This document shows positions 1 to 6,576 of a stretch of 14,657 bases of DNA, in pieces. The notes under the pieces were generated by a model. It was given only the letters and a program-made list of their open reading frames with translations. It did not search any database and was not told where the DNA came from. Source of the DNA: DATBFX01 sp036558305 (lineage in GTDB: Bacteria; Chloroflexota; Chloroflexia; Thermomicrobiales; UBA6265); the NCBI GenBank assembly GCA_036558305.1, contig DATBFX010000012.1:1-14657 (forward strand), written 5' to 3'. The translations under genes and the position numbers were made by a program. Every line of letters begins with the position of its first letter. The first letter of the stretch is position 1.

Positions 1-482
1 TCGTCTACCACCACAACACCGGTCGGAGCAAGAACTGGCCCGGGGTGATGGCCACGATCTTCCAACGGGACGCTCTCCTCTCCTACAACTTCGACGAGCG
101 CTTCGCCTCGGGGGAGGACATCGAGTTGCGGTGGCGACTCCGCAAAGGCGGCGAACGTCTCGGCGTCTCTCGGCAAACGATCGTCATCCATCGCTTCGAG
201 GACACGTTTGCCTGCGCTCGCGGACAGTTCGAGGACGACGGGAAGGGACTGGCGCGGATGGTCTTGAAGTACCGCTGGAGCGCCACCCCATTGCTCGGTA
301 TCCCGGCGGCAGGCGCCGTGCGCGGCATCGGTCTGAGCTTGATACGCCGTCGTCCCAGATGGGTCCCCTACTACGTGTGCTACGCCGCGATGAACTATGC
401 CGCGATGTTCCTCGTGCTGGTCGGCGGTCGGAGACGACTCGATGATGGCAGGACACAAGGCATCGACTATGGTCGGATCTAG
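1..482 (+). CDS. GT2-family glycosyltransferase, C-terminal part (5' end outside window)
   Basis: This is the 3' end of a gene already open at the window edge; the reading frame begins at base 3 and ends at the TAG at 480-482. The visible part holds a motif typical of the acceptor side of GT-A fold family 2 glycosyltransferases: FDERFASGEDIELRWRLRKG, in which the Glu-Asp pair (bases 114-119) matches the conserved ED motif next to the catalytic base. Family members transfer a sugar from a nucleotide-sugar donor onto a growing glycan at the cytoplasmic membrane. Beyond this motif come a basic stretch (SLIRRRPRW) and a short hydrophobic segment (YVCYAAMNYAAMFLVLVGG), possibly membrane-associated. 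A flippase gene follows in the same direction, which fits a surface-polysaccharide cluster. The donor, acceptor and linkage cannot be read from this fragment. The GTG at 45 is internal, not a start, because the upstream codons fit the family. Confidence 0.8.
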   Translation, partial: VYHHNTGRSKNWPGVMATIFQRDALLSYNFDERFASGEDIELRWRLRKGGERLGVSRQTIVIHRFEDTFACARGQFEDDGKGLARMVLKYRWSATPLLGIPAAGAVRGIGLSLIRRRPRWVPYYVCYAAMNYAAMFLVLVGGRRRLDDGRTQGIDYGRI

Positions 483-588
483 CGCTTGCCGTGAGAGCAA
501 CGGCTTGGGCAGGAGGAGTGGTCACCCGACCGCCGTGCTGTCCGCATCGCCCGATGCGTCGAGTCTGGAGCAGGTCGTCGGGGTGACG

Positions 589-2388
589 ATGATCGACGAG
601 CTACGGCGGATCGTCGATGACCTCCTCGCCTGCGGCAACGCCGGCACCATTCGCCGGGGATTCGCGCTGTGCACCCCCGGGTATGCGCGACGGTGCGGAG
701 TCGAGGCCGGACTTGCCGATGACGCCTTGGCCGCAACTTCTAGGACGGTTTCCCGTCGAGGAAGCGAAGATCAGCTGGCCGTCGAGGCGATTCGCGACGT
801 GGAGATTCGTCCCGATGGGCGCGTTGCTGCCGTCATCGTCTACGCACCCCCGCGACCGGGGGGCTCGCCACCGCCGGCCGAGCGCTTTACCTTCGTGTAC
901 GGTGCCGAACGACACTGGTTGATCGACGACATCGCGCCGGAGTCCGATGGCGGCAGTCCCCGCCAACCCCGCGCGAGATCCGCCGACGGGTCGCCCACTG
1001 CCGAGGAAGCTGAAAAAGCGCCGATGGACCCGAAGCGCGTGCCTCAGGACGAAATCGGCCCAAAACCCGCGACCGACCGGGCGGCCCTGCCGATGCTCGC
1101 AAATTCGCTCGCGCTCATCATCGGGAAGTTGGCGACGATGGGGCTTGGCTTCCTGGCTTGGCTCCTGGCGGCACGACTCTTTTCGCAGGGGGAGGTGGGG
1201 CTGGCCTCGGGGGCCGTCTCGGCCATGATGCTGTGCGTCCAGTTGGCACTGTTCGGTGCCGGCGCCGCCGTCATCACCCTGTTCCCCCAACACCGGCGCC
1301 ACCCGGCCGATTTGGTCGACACCGCCACAACCCTCGTTACCATCGCTTCCTTCGCGGCAGCGGGAGCCTTCCTCCTCCTGGCGTCGGGTGCCTTCCGCGA
1401 GTTGAGCGTCGTCGCCTCGGATCCCGCCTACGCGGTCGTCTTCATCGTGATGTGCGTCTTCGGCACGTTGGGCGTGCTCTTCGATCAATTGTCGACCACC
1501 CTCCGCCGTGGTGACCAGGCGCTCGTGCGCGGCGTCGTCTCCGGAGTCGTCACCCTCGGCATGCTCGCCGTACTCCACAACGCGTTCGGGGCGACGACCG
1601 CACTCGCCATCCTCGGTGCCTGGGCGATCGGCAATGTCGCCCCAGTGGCAATCGGGTCCTTCCAACTGCGTCGCTCGCTGTCGCCGTACCACTACCGCCC
1701 GCGGATCAGGCCGCGTCTGGCCAGGCAACTGACACTCGTCGGGCTGCCAAACTGGGTGCTGACGCTGACCGAACGGGCGCCCGGCGCCGTGTTGCCGATC
1801 ATCGTCACCGAGGTGCTCTCGCCGGAGGCGAACGCCGCGTGGTATGCGGCCTGGATGATGGCCTGGGTGGTCTACGTCGTCCCCATCCAAGTCGGTCTCA
1901 ACTTGTTCGCGGAAGCGGCGCACCGCCCACAGGAACTCGGCCGTACGGTGCGCCACGGAATCGCCACGTCGCTTGCCGTTGGCGTCGTCGTGGCGGCGGG
2001 TTCGGCGGTCGTCGGGCCGGTGCTGCTCGGGTTGCTGGGTGGAGGGTATGCCGACGAGGGCACGACCCCGTTGCGCATCCTCGTCATCGCCGTCGTCCCC
2101 TTCACGTTTGTCCAGGCCTATTTCTCGGTCTGCCGGGCCCAACAGCATCTGCGGGAGGCGATCCTCACCGGCGCGATCAGCGGTCTGGTGGGTGTCGGCA
2201 TGGCGGCAATCGCGGCAACGACCAGCGGGCTCACCGGGATGGCGGAATCCTGGCTTGCGGTCCAAATCGTGACCGGCGTGTGGGCGTTGTTCCGCCTGCG
2301 GATGCTGGTCTGGACACCGCGCGCGAAAGCGCAAGAGGCCGATCGGATCGCGGGCCAAACCGGACGTCGCGCCTCGACGTCGTGGTGA
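589..2388 (+). CDS. Wzx/MATE-type polysaccharide flippase with N-terminal NTF2-like domain
   Basis: A 599-aa protein with two parts. From about residue 167 on it is polytopic, with roughly 12 hydrophobic segments (beginning LPMLANSLALIIGKLATMG) and the layout of oligosaccharide flippases of the MOP superfamily, which move lipid-linked glycan units across the membrane. Residues 1-118 form a soluble domain with the helix-then-strands pattern of an NTF2/SnoaL-like fold and end in a WLIDDI strand; a charged, proline-rich linker (about 119-165) joins the parts. The frame is open through the whole region, so this is one fused ORF. I chose ATG 589 (GGGGTG at 580-585 just upstream); GTG 583 is nearly equivalent. 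ATG 1024 would give a flippase without the extra domain but has no well-spaced ribosome site. The gene lies between a GT2 gene and, 29 bp downstream, a secreted DNRLRE protein, so co-transcription is likely. Flippase call about 0.85, NTF2-like call about 0.5. Confidence 0.83.
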   Translation: MIDELRRIVDDLLACGNAGTIRRGFALCTPGYARRCGVEAGLADDALAATSRTVSRRGSEDQLAVEAIRDVEIRPDGRVAAVIVYAPPRPGGSPPPAERFTFVYGAERHWLIDDIAPESDGGSPRQPRARSADGSPTAEEAEKAPMDPKRVPQDEIGPKPATDRAALPMLANSLALIIGKLATMGLGFLAWLLAARLFSQGEVGLASGAVSAMMLCVQLALFGAGAAVITLFPQHRRHPADLVDTATTLVTIASFAAAGAFLLLASGAFRELSVVASDPAYAVVFIVMCVFGTLGVLFDQLSTTLRRGDQALVRGVVSGVVTLGMLAVLHNAFGATTALAILGAWAIGNVAPVAIGSFQLRRSLSPYHYRPRIRPRLARQLTLVGLPNWVLTLTERAPGAVLPIIVTEVLSPEANAAWYAAWMMAWVVYVVPIQVGLNLFAEAAHRPQELGRTVRHGIATSLAVGVVVAAGSAVVGPVLLGLLGGGYADEGTTPLRILVIAVVPFTFVQAYFSVCRAQQHLREAILTGAISGLVGVGMAAIAATTSGLTGMAESWLAVQIVTGVWALFRLRMLVWTPRAKAQEADRIAGQTGRRASTSW

Positions 2389-2417
2389 CGCGATTTGCAT
2401 CGTGTTCAGGGAGTCGC

Positions 2418-4358
2418 ATGAAGCGTCAGGCGGTCTCGCCACCAACGTCGCGGAGGGAGCACCGGCTGCGGGACCGTCGTGGTCTCCGGATCGCGCTCGG
2501 CCTGACGCTATTGGCCCTGATGACGTCGACCGCGGGTTGGACGGCAGACACGATCGCGCGGGCGGCACCGAAGCCGGTGGTCATCCCGATCGACGCCGAC
2601 GCCCGAGTCGAACGCGACCACCCGAACACGAATTACGGTGGCGATCCGGAACTGCGCGTGGACGGCGGGGCGACGGCGGCCGTCAGCTACCTCCGCTTTG
2701 CGGTGAACGGCGTCGACGGCGAAGTCCGGCGCGCAACCTTGCGGGTCTACGCCCTAGGCGACACCGCGGCGGGCCCGACCGTTGCCACGGCGGATAGCGA
2801 TTGGAGCGAAGCCGGCATCACCTGGGCGAACCGCCCCATGCCGGCGAGCACGTCGGTCCAGGGCGCGACCGATCTCGTCGCCGATTCCTGGGCCGAGTAC
2901 GACGTGACGGGATTGGTCGCGCCGAACACCGTCGTCACCTTTGTCCTCGCAACACCCGCGACCGACGGCGTCCGCTTCTCATCCCGCGAGGGATCGAAGC
3001 CCGCCGAACTGGTTATCAGCGTCGCCGGTGCGACAACGGCCGACACGCCGACTCCGACGACGGGAACGCCGGGTGCAGCCGCGAGTGACCCCGTGGTCGT
3101 TGCGGCCGGCGACATTGCCTGCGACCCGGCGAACGGGGCGTTCAATCATGGAAATGGTACCGCGTCGAGTTGCCGGCAGAAGTACACCGCCCAACTCGTG
3201 CAGCAGATCGCGCCCGACGCGGTCCTCGGTCTTGGCGATTTTCAGTACGAGAAGGGCACGCTCGCGAATTACCGCGCTTCCTACGACCTGAGCTGGGGCG
3301 CGTTCAAGGACATTACCTATCCGACCGCGGGGCCTACCCACGACACGGAGGGTCGCGGTGACTACTACGCCTATTGGGGGAAGCGTGCCGGGCCGAGCCC
3401 GGACCAAACGTGGTACAGCTTCGATCTCGGCGCCTGGCACATCATCTCACTGAACGCCAACTGTTCCGTCGATATCGTCGGCGGTTGCGATCCGGGAAGC
3501 CGCGAATACGAGTGGCTCAAAGCCGACCTTGCGGCGAGCACTGCATCGTGCACGCTCGCGTTTTGGCACCAGCCACGTTACAGCTCGGGCGAGCGGCACG
3601 GCGACGATGCGGAATCGGATCCGTTCTGGGATCTGTTGTATCAGTCGGGCGCCGACATCGTCCTGTCCGGCCACGACCACGACTATGAGCGGTTCGCGCC
3701 GATGGACAGCGCCGGTCGGCGAGATGATGGGTACGGCATCCGCGAAATTGTCGTCGGGACCGGGGGCAAATTTCTCTATGGTTTCGGCGCGATCCGGCCA
3801 AACAGCGAGATTCGTAACGGCGATACGTTCGGCGTTCTCAAACTGACGCTGCACGAGAAGAGTTACGACTGGGCGTTCGTACCCGAGGAGAGCGATGGCT
3901 TTACCGACTCCGGCACCGCCGACTGCCACGGTGCGCCACCGGCCAAATCCGCGGAGACGAATGCCCCGCATGTCGCGGCTGCATACGCCGATCGTTACCC
4001 CGGGTCGACCGGGCGGCCACCGTGGCCTGCCAGGGCGATGCCGGGTCCGTCACGTCCAGCGCCTTACACCGCGGCTCAACCATCGCCGAGCGACCACGCG
4101 CCCGGAGTCCTCTTCGACCAAAACGACGTTTCCTGCTGCGCCTTGGCGCACCAACTGACCGACCCAAAGCGTCAACGCCGTGGGATGAGGGAAGGCATCG
4201 ACCCCGCGCGCGAGAACTTCGACGTGGTCGCCATCGCGGTGCTCTACCCGATAACTGCGTGGCACGTTATCCGCGGCACGGTTCTGCATCGTACGCCTCC
4301 ACCCAGGGAATCGGTCCCATCGCAACCGATGGTACTGGGCCGATCGCGCTATCCGTAA
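2418..4358 (+). CDS. Secreted DNRLRE-domain metallophosphoesterase
   Basis: A 646-aa exported protein. ATG 2418 is preceded by AGGGA at 2408-2412 and lies 29 bp after the flippase stop. After a basic N-terminus and hydrophobic core (about residues 25-41) comes a DNRLRE module (about 53-206, with the signature SDWSEAGITWANRP), a wall- or matrix-associated beta-sandwich, then a TP-rich linker and a calcineurin-like metallophosphoesterase domain (about 225-515). Metal-site motifs are visible: D232 (AAGDIACD), D274 (GLGDFQYE), H308-D309, H384 (WHQPRYSSG), and H419/H421 (GHDHDYERF). The usual GNH[DE] motif reads GPTHD, so Thr307 replaces the metal-binding Asn. The domain is clearly paralogous to the last catalytic domain of the giant gene at 6577. 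After the shared CHG motif (about residue 510) the last ~130 residues match nothing in the paralogue, lack a membrane anchor, and lie opposite a small minus-strand gene. That tail may be read-through after loss of the original stop. The substrate is unknown; phosphomonoesters or diesters are the family norm. Confidence 0.88.
   Translation: MKRQAVSPPTSRREHRLRDRRGLRIALGLTLLALMTSTAGWTADTIARAAPKPVVIPIDADARVERDHPNTNYGGDPELRVDGGATAAVSYLRFAVNGVDGEVRRATLRVYALGDTAAGPTVATADSDWSEAGITWANRPMPASTSVQGATDLVADSWAEYDVTGLVAPNTVVTFVLATPATDGVRFSSREGSKPAELVISVAGATTADTPTPTTGTPGAAASDPVVVAAGDIACDPANGAFNHGNGTASSCRQKYTAQLVQQIAPDAVLGLGDFQYEKGTLANYRASYDLSWGAFKDITYPTAGPTHDTEGRGDYYAYWGKRAGPSPDQTWYSFDLGAWHIISLNANCSVDIVGGCDPGSREYEWLKADLAASTASCTLAFWHQPRYSSGERHGDDAESDPFWDLLYQSGADIVLSGHDHDYERFAPMDSAGRRDDGYGIREIVVGTGGKFLYGFGAIRPNSEIRNGDTFGVLKLTLHEKSYDWAFVPEESDGFTDSGTADCHGAPPAKSAETNAPHVAAAYADRYPGSTGRPPWPARAMPGPSRPAPYTAAQPSPSDHAPGVLFDQNDVSCCALAHQLTDPKRQRRGMREGIDPARENFDVVAIAVLYPITAWHVIRGTVLHRTPPPRESVPSQPMVLGRSRYP
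4050..4289 (-). CDS. Small hypothetical protein (79 aa), antisense to the end of the phosphoesterase ORF
   Basis: I do not recognise this protein. It begins at the complement of 4289-4287 and stops at 4052-4050. The case for it is the start: GGTGGAGG (complement of 4303-4296) lies six bases before the ATG, an ideal Shine-Dalgarno sequence, better than most plus-strand genes here. The translation also looks like a compact folded protein with alternating strand and helix segments (RSYRVEHRDGDHVEVLARGV, then LWVGQLVRQG, then NVVLVEEDSGRVVARRWL), ending in a VLVEExSGRVV-type hairpin. It overlaps, in opposite direction, only that part of the phosphoesterase ORF which has no counterpart in its paralogue. 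Both reading frames cannot easily be under selection, and I favour this one. It is possibly a small soluble cytoplasmic protein; no function is assigned. Confidence 0.55.
   Translation of the reverse strand: MQNRAADNVPRSYRVEHRDGDHVEVLARGVDAFPHPTALTLWVGQLVRQGAAGNVVLVEEDSGRVVARRWLSRGVRRWT
4296..4303 (-). promoter_or_regulatory. Ribosome binding site of the small antisense gene
   Basis: On the minus strand this reads GGTGGAGG, followed by six bases and ATG. It is the main reason to accept the 79-aa ORF at 4289-4050 as a gene and to doubt the plus-strand ORF tail running across it. Confidence 0.6.
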
Positions 4359-4851
4359 CCCCCGAAGGTCGAGTTCACCACAGGACGAAAGTCCCGGATG
4401 TTCGGATGCGTCCCGGCGAGCAAGGTGGACATCCGGTCTGAGGATCGATCTCCGCGGTGATCGGCGCCCGCGCTCCCACGACCACGGCGATTTCGGTGAC
4501 GCCGCGATCCTCAATAAACGAACGGGGCAAACGACCAACCGGATGAACAGGGTCGCTCACCGCGACACATGCGCTGGGTCGGATCGACCGTTGGGGGTAG
4601 TCGCGCGTCGCGGCACCGTTCACCTCTCGACGCATCCGACACGGGTGCAGAACCGGACAGGGCGAATGAACACCATCGGGCATGGACAGCTCCGCGGCGA
4701 ACAGTAAGCGGGGCACGTCTCCCACGAATGGGCACGTCGGAGTGAACAACGTGGCAACGTACGTGCCGAGTCGATCGAGCAAGAAGTCGTCGTCCGTCTC
4801 GATTCGTCGAGAGTACCGGCACGAGGTCGGCTGCATCGGCGGAGGAAGGCC
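4359..4851. other. Intergenic stretch without a confident gene
   Basis: Between the phosphoesterase ORF stop and the HTH gene. On the minus strand a frame is open from 4878 down to 4375; its only start with a plausible ribosome site (GGAG six bases upstream) is ATG at 4683, giving 102 aa. The translation has many Pro, Cys and Arg, no hydrophobic core I can place and no family I recognise, so I do not call a gene; confidence that this ORF is real is about 0.2. The segment contains one copy of the 20-nt inverted pair (4381-4400). I found no T-tracted terminator after 4358. Confidence 0.5.
4381..4400 (-). repeat. 20-nt inverted repeat, left copy, with DosR/DevR-box-like core
   Basis: The minus strand reads CATCCGGGACTTTCGTCCTG, which matches 5585-5604 on the plus strand at 19 of 20 positions. 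The core GGGACTTTCGTCCT (4395-4382) is an imperfect dyad (GGAC-tttc-GTCC) and fits the published DosR/DevR consensus GGGACTTNNGNCCC at all but the last base. It could be a regulator site or the end of a decayed mobile element; no target-site duplication is visible. Confidence 0.55.
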
Positions 4852-5142
4852 ATGAATCAGGGCGCGCATCCTCCCCATCCGCGCGAACTCTCGGTCGGCG
4901 ACGCGGCCGCGAGCGCCGGCGTGAGCCGGCAGACCATCTATAGCTGGATCAGACGTGGCTATTTTGCGGCCGAATGTGTCGACGGTTGCTATCGGATCGA
5001 TGCAACCGAGTTTGAGCGGCTACGCGCGATTCGCGAGGCGGCCGCCGCCGCAGGGGTTCGCATTCGGACTGCACGCCGCTGGTGCAGTGCGCCTGGTGAC
5101 GGTCACCGCGATCGCACGCGCATGGTGCCGGACACGGATTGA
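4852..5142 (+). CDS. Small excisionase/MerR-type helix-turn-helix protein
   Basis: A 96-aa protein whose ATG follows GGAGGA (4841-4846) with good spacing. Residues about 12-55 form a winged helix-turn-helix of the MerR/excisionase (HTH_17) type: LSVGDAAASAGVSRQTIYSW, then a wing RRGYFAAECVDGCYRID and a helix with FERLRAIREAAAAAGVRIRT. Proteins of this size bind DNA as excisionases or small regulators and lack the long effector-binding coiled coil of full MerR activators. The last ~15 residues are charged and disordered-looking. No integrase lies next to it, though a short DDE-integrase-like peptide is encoded just downstream (5229-5255, in another frame). It may therefore be a remnant of a mobile element or a local regulator acting on the dyads in this region. 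The HTH call is good; the role is inference. Confidence 0.8.
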   Translation: MNQGAHPPHPRELSVGDAAASAGVSRQTIYSWIRRGYFAAECVDGCYRIDATEFERLRAIREAAAAAGVRIRTARRWCSAPGDGHRDRTRMVPDTD

Positions 5143-5374
5143 GTGCGCGAATCTTGGGCACTCGGCATCTCGGCACAGCCGATGCTGGAGCCGGGAACCC
5201 GCGGAAGATTGCGCCACCCGGTCTCGCCTCCGACAACGGCCCACGATTTACCGCATCTCGACCCGCTCGTCCCACTCATCGGCTGAGGACGGTTGTTGTC
5301 CGCGATCTCGCGGTCGGGGTCGATGTTTCCGTCGAACGGGGTGCTGAAAGCGACCCTGGCGGACCGGTGACTAT

Positions 5375-5403
5375 TTGACACAGCGGATAACTTTTGCTAT
5401 GGT
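5375..5403 (+). promoter_or_regulatory. Near-consensus sigma70-type promoter without an obvious gene
   Basis: TTGACA (5375-5380), a perfect -35, is followed by exactly 17 bp and TATGGT (5398-5403), a -10 with four of six consensus bases. Transcription would start near 5410. There is no convincing ORF downstream for more than 1 kb; the first good start is ATG 6577. Confidence 0.6.
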
Positions 5404-5436
5404 CCGCTCGTACGTACAGGCGTGCGCCACGAGCGG
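5404..5436. promoter_or_regulatory. Dyad at the predicted transcription start
   Basis: CCGCTCGT (5404-5411) is repeated in inverted form as ACGAGCGG (5429-5436) with a 17-bp spacer. It begins immediately after the -10 box, so it could be an operator, for instance for the HTH protein encoded upstream, or a stem-loop at the 5' end of the transcript. Confidence 0.4.
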
Positions 5437-5584
5437 GAGTTGCAGCTCTCCGATGTGCCGAGAATTCGCACCCGAATCGGAACGCTCGTGAAGGCGGCTT
5501 GCGCCGCGATTGGTCCATAGCCTGCGGCTGGGACGCCCGGGTGCGGCCGTCGATGGCTGGCTCGACGGCGAGTTCGGCGTCATG

Positions 5585-5604
5585 CATGCGGGACTTTCGT
5601 CCTG
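5585..5604 (+). repeat. 20-nt inverted repeat, right copy, with DosR/DevR-box-like core
   Basis: CATGCGGGACTTTCGTCCTG, the inverted partner of 4381-4400 with one mismatch. The two copies face each other across about 1.2 kb that includes the HTH gene. The core GGGACTTTCGTCCT spans 5590-5603. Confidence 0.55.
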
Positions 5605-6168
5605 ACTGCTAGCCAGCCTAACGTCTCATTCGCGCGTTACCCCGCATCCTATTGCCTTGCCGTGTGGCTCGCGACCACACTACCGGAGGACCTCTGTCCC
5701 GGCCATCCTGGGTCGGCCAAGGTGGGCCAGGGCTCTTGCATCCGGTTCGGCGCGGGGCCGGCCATCGAGACGATCGCCGGCACACGCCGGTGCGAGGTAC
5801 GCGGAGGAGCGCGACAGGATTCCGCTTCCCAACACCTGGGGGACGGCCGAGGGGCTGCTCGGCCGAGGAAGTACAAGGAGGGAAGGGGTGCTGTTAGCAC
5901 ACAGACGAGTCTGTGGGCGAGGGTGGGCATTTGCAGATGCCGGTCCCCGTTCGCATCGGTCGTTCGGTGTCGTCATTTTGTGGGCAATCTCGACAACGTC
6001 CGCGCATCGTTTCCGGCAGCGCGGGACCGGGCCGCCCAACCCCGACAAAGCCTCTCGTTGGACTGTTCGATTTTCCGGTTTCGTCCCCCTCCGTGTCGGC
6101 ACGCCCGAGTCGGGTCACCACTCCAACGCAACACCTGGGATCGCCATCGGCAAAGCACGCCGGGCTGC

Positions 6169-6216
6169 GCACGATCGGCAACACACCGTTCACGAACGGT
6201 GTGTTGCCGATCGTGC
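6169..6216. repeat. Long perfect palindrome (23-bp arms, 2-bp centre)
   Basis: The arms 6169-6191 and 6194-6216 are exact reverse complements around a two-base centre; as RNA this gives a stem of about 22 bp closed by a CACG tetraloop. No run of T follows on either strand, so it is not a classical intrinsic terminator. It lies 360 bp before the giant gene. Possible roles are a transcript-end stabiliser, a MITE/REP-like repeat, or a site for a dimeric protein. Confidence 0.7.
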
Positions 6217-6422
6217 TGGTCTTTGTGGGCGAACGGTGAGTCCGAGAGCGGATCGGCAAACCGGTCACCGCTCTTCACGCGGGTCCTCTCCTCTTCAGCA
6301 TCGTTGTCGGAGAGACGGTGGAAGCGTCATGGTGCGGCCACGGTGACCTCGCGGCAACACACGTCCTCGGTGCGATGAACTCCTGCATCTGGCCCGTTCG
6401 AGGCGAAATCCTTGACCTTTTG

Positions 6423-6457
6423 TTGCCCAACTCCGCCGATTGGGCAGCACTGCCCAA
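6423..6457 (+). promoter_or_regulatory. Mutually exclusive inverted segments in the leader of the giant gene
   Basis: TTGGGCAG (6440-6447) can pair with CTGCCCAA (6450-6457) over 8 bp with a 2-bp centre, or through its first seven bases with TGCCCAA (6424-6430). The two pairings exclude each other. The site lies about 120 bp before ATG 6577. It could be an operator or a simple RNA switch; no known riboswitch class is recognised. Confidence 0.3.
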
Positions 6458-6576
6458 GAGCCGTCACTCGTGCATGGATCCGATTGCCAAGGCGCACACG
6501 GAGATTGAGCACGAGCAACGCTCTGTTCGATCGGACGCCGGGTCGAGGACCGTCGTGGCGTCGCCTGGAGAGAATC

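Larger units (their letters stand above)
5143..6576. other. 1.4-kb gene-free stretch with promoter, hairpins and a long palindrome
   Basis: Several overlapping plus-strand frames stay open here (for example 5657-6346 and 5662-6378), but all give Arg/Ser/Pro-rich translations without recognisable motifs and without good ribosome sites, so I call none. What the stretch does hold: a near-consensus promoter (5375-5403), a dyad at its start point (5404-5436), the right copy of the inverted 20-mer (5585-5604), perfect hairpins at 5662-5680 (6-bp stem), 5844-5865 (8-bp stem, 6-nt loop) and 5900-5915 (7-bp stem), a 23-bp-arm palindrome (6169-6216), and overlapping inverted segments just before the giant gene (6423-6457). 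This is compatible with a structured non-coding transcript or a very long leader, but neither is shown. Confidence 0.55.

Noticed and set aside
1839..2417. Upstream in-frame extension of the phosphoesterase ORF
   Set aside because: It overlaps the flippase coding region and gives Arg-rich nonsense; ATG 2418 has a good ribosome site and a signal peptide.
601..2568. 655-aa open frame on the minus strand
   Set aside because: A shadow of the flippase gene: the translation is rich in Arg, Asp, Gly and His with no hydrophobic core, whereas the plus strand gives a clear polytopic membrane protein.
4375..4878. 167-aa minus-strand ORF as a real gene
   Set aside because: The full-length start has no correctly spaced ribosome site, the frame overlaps the HTH gene start, and the translation is Pro/Cys/Arg-rich without a family I know. 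It is kept only as a note in the stretch entry.
5657..6378. Two overlapping plus-strand ORFs of 229 and 238 aa
   Set aside because: They have no ribosome sites, Arg/Ser-rich composition and no motif, and they run through the 48-bp palindrome.
6412..6576. Upstream extension of the giant ORF
   Set aside because: There is no ribosome site, and the translation before ATG 6577 would put a long basic stretch ahead of the signal peptide.
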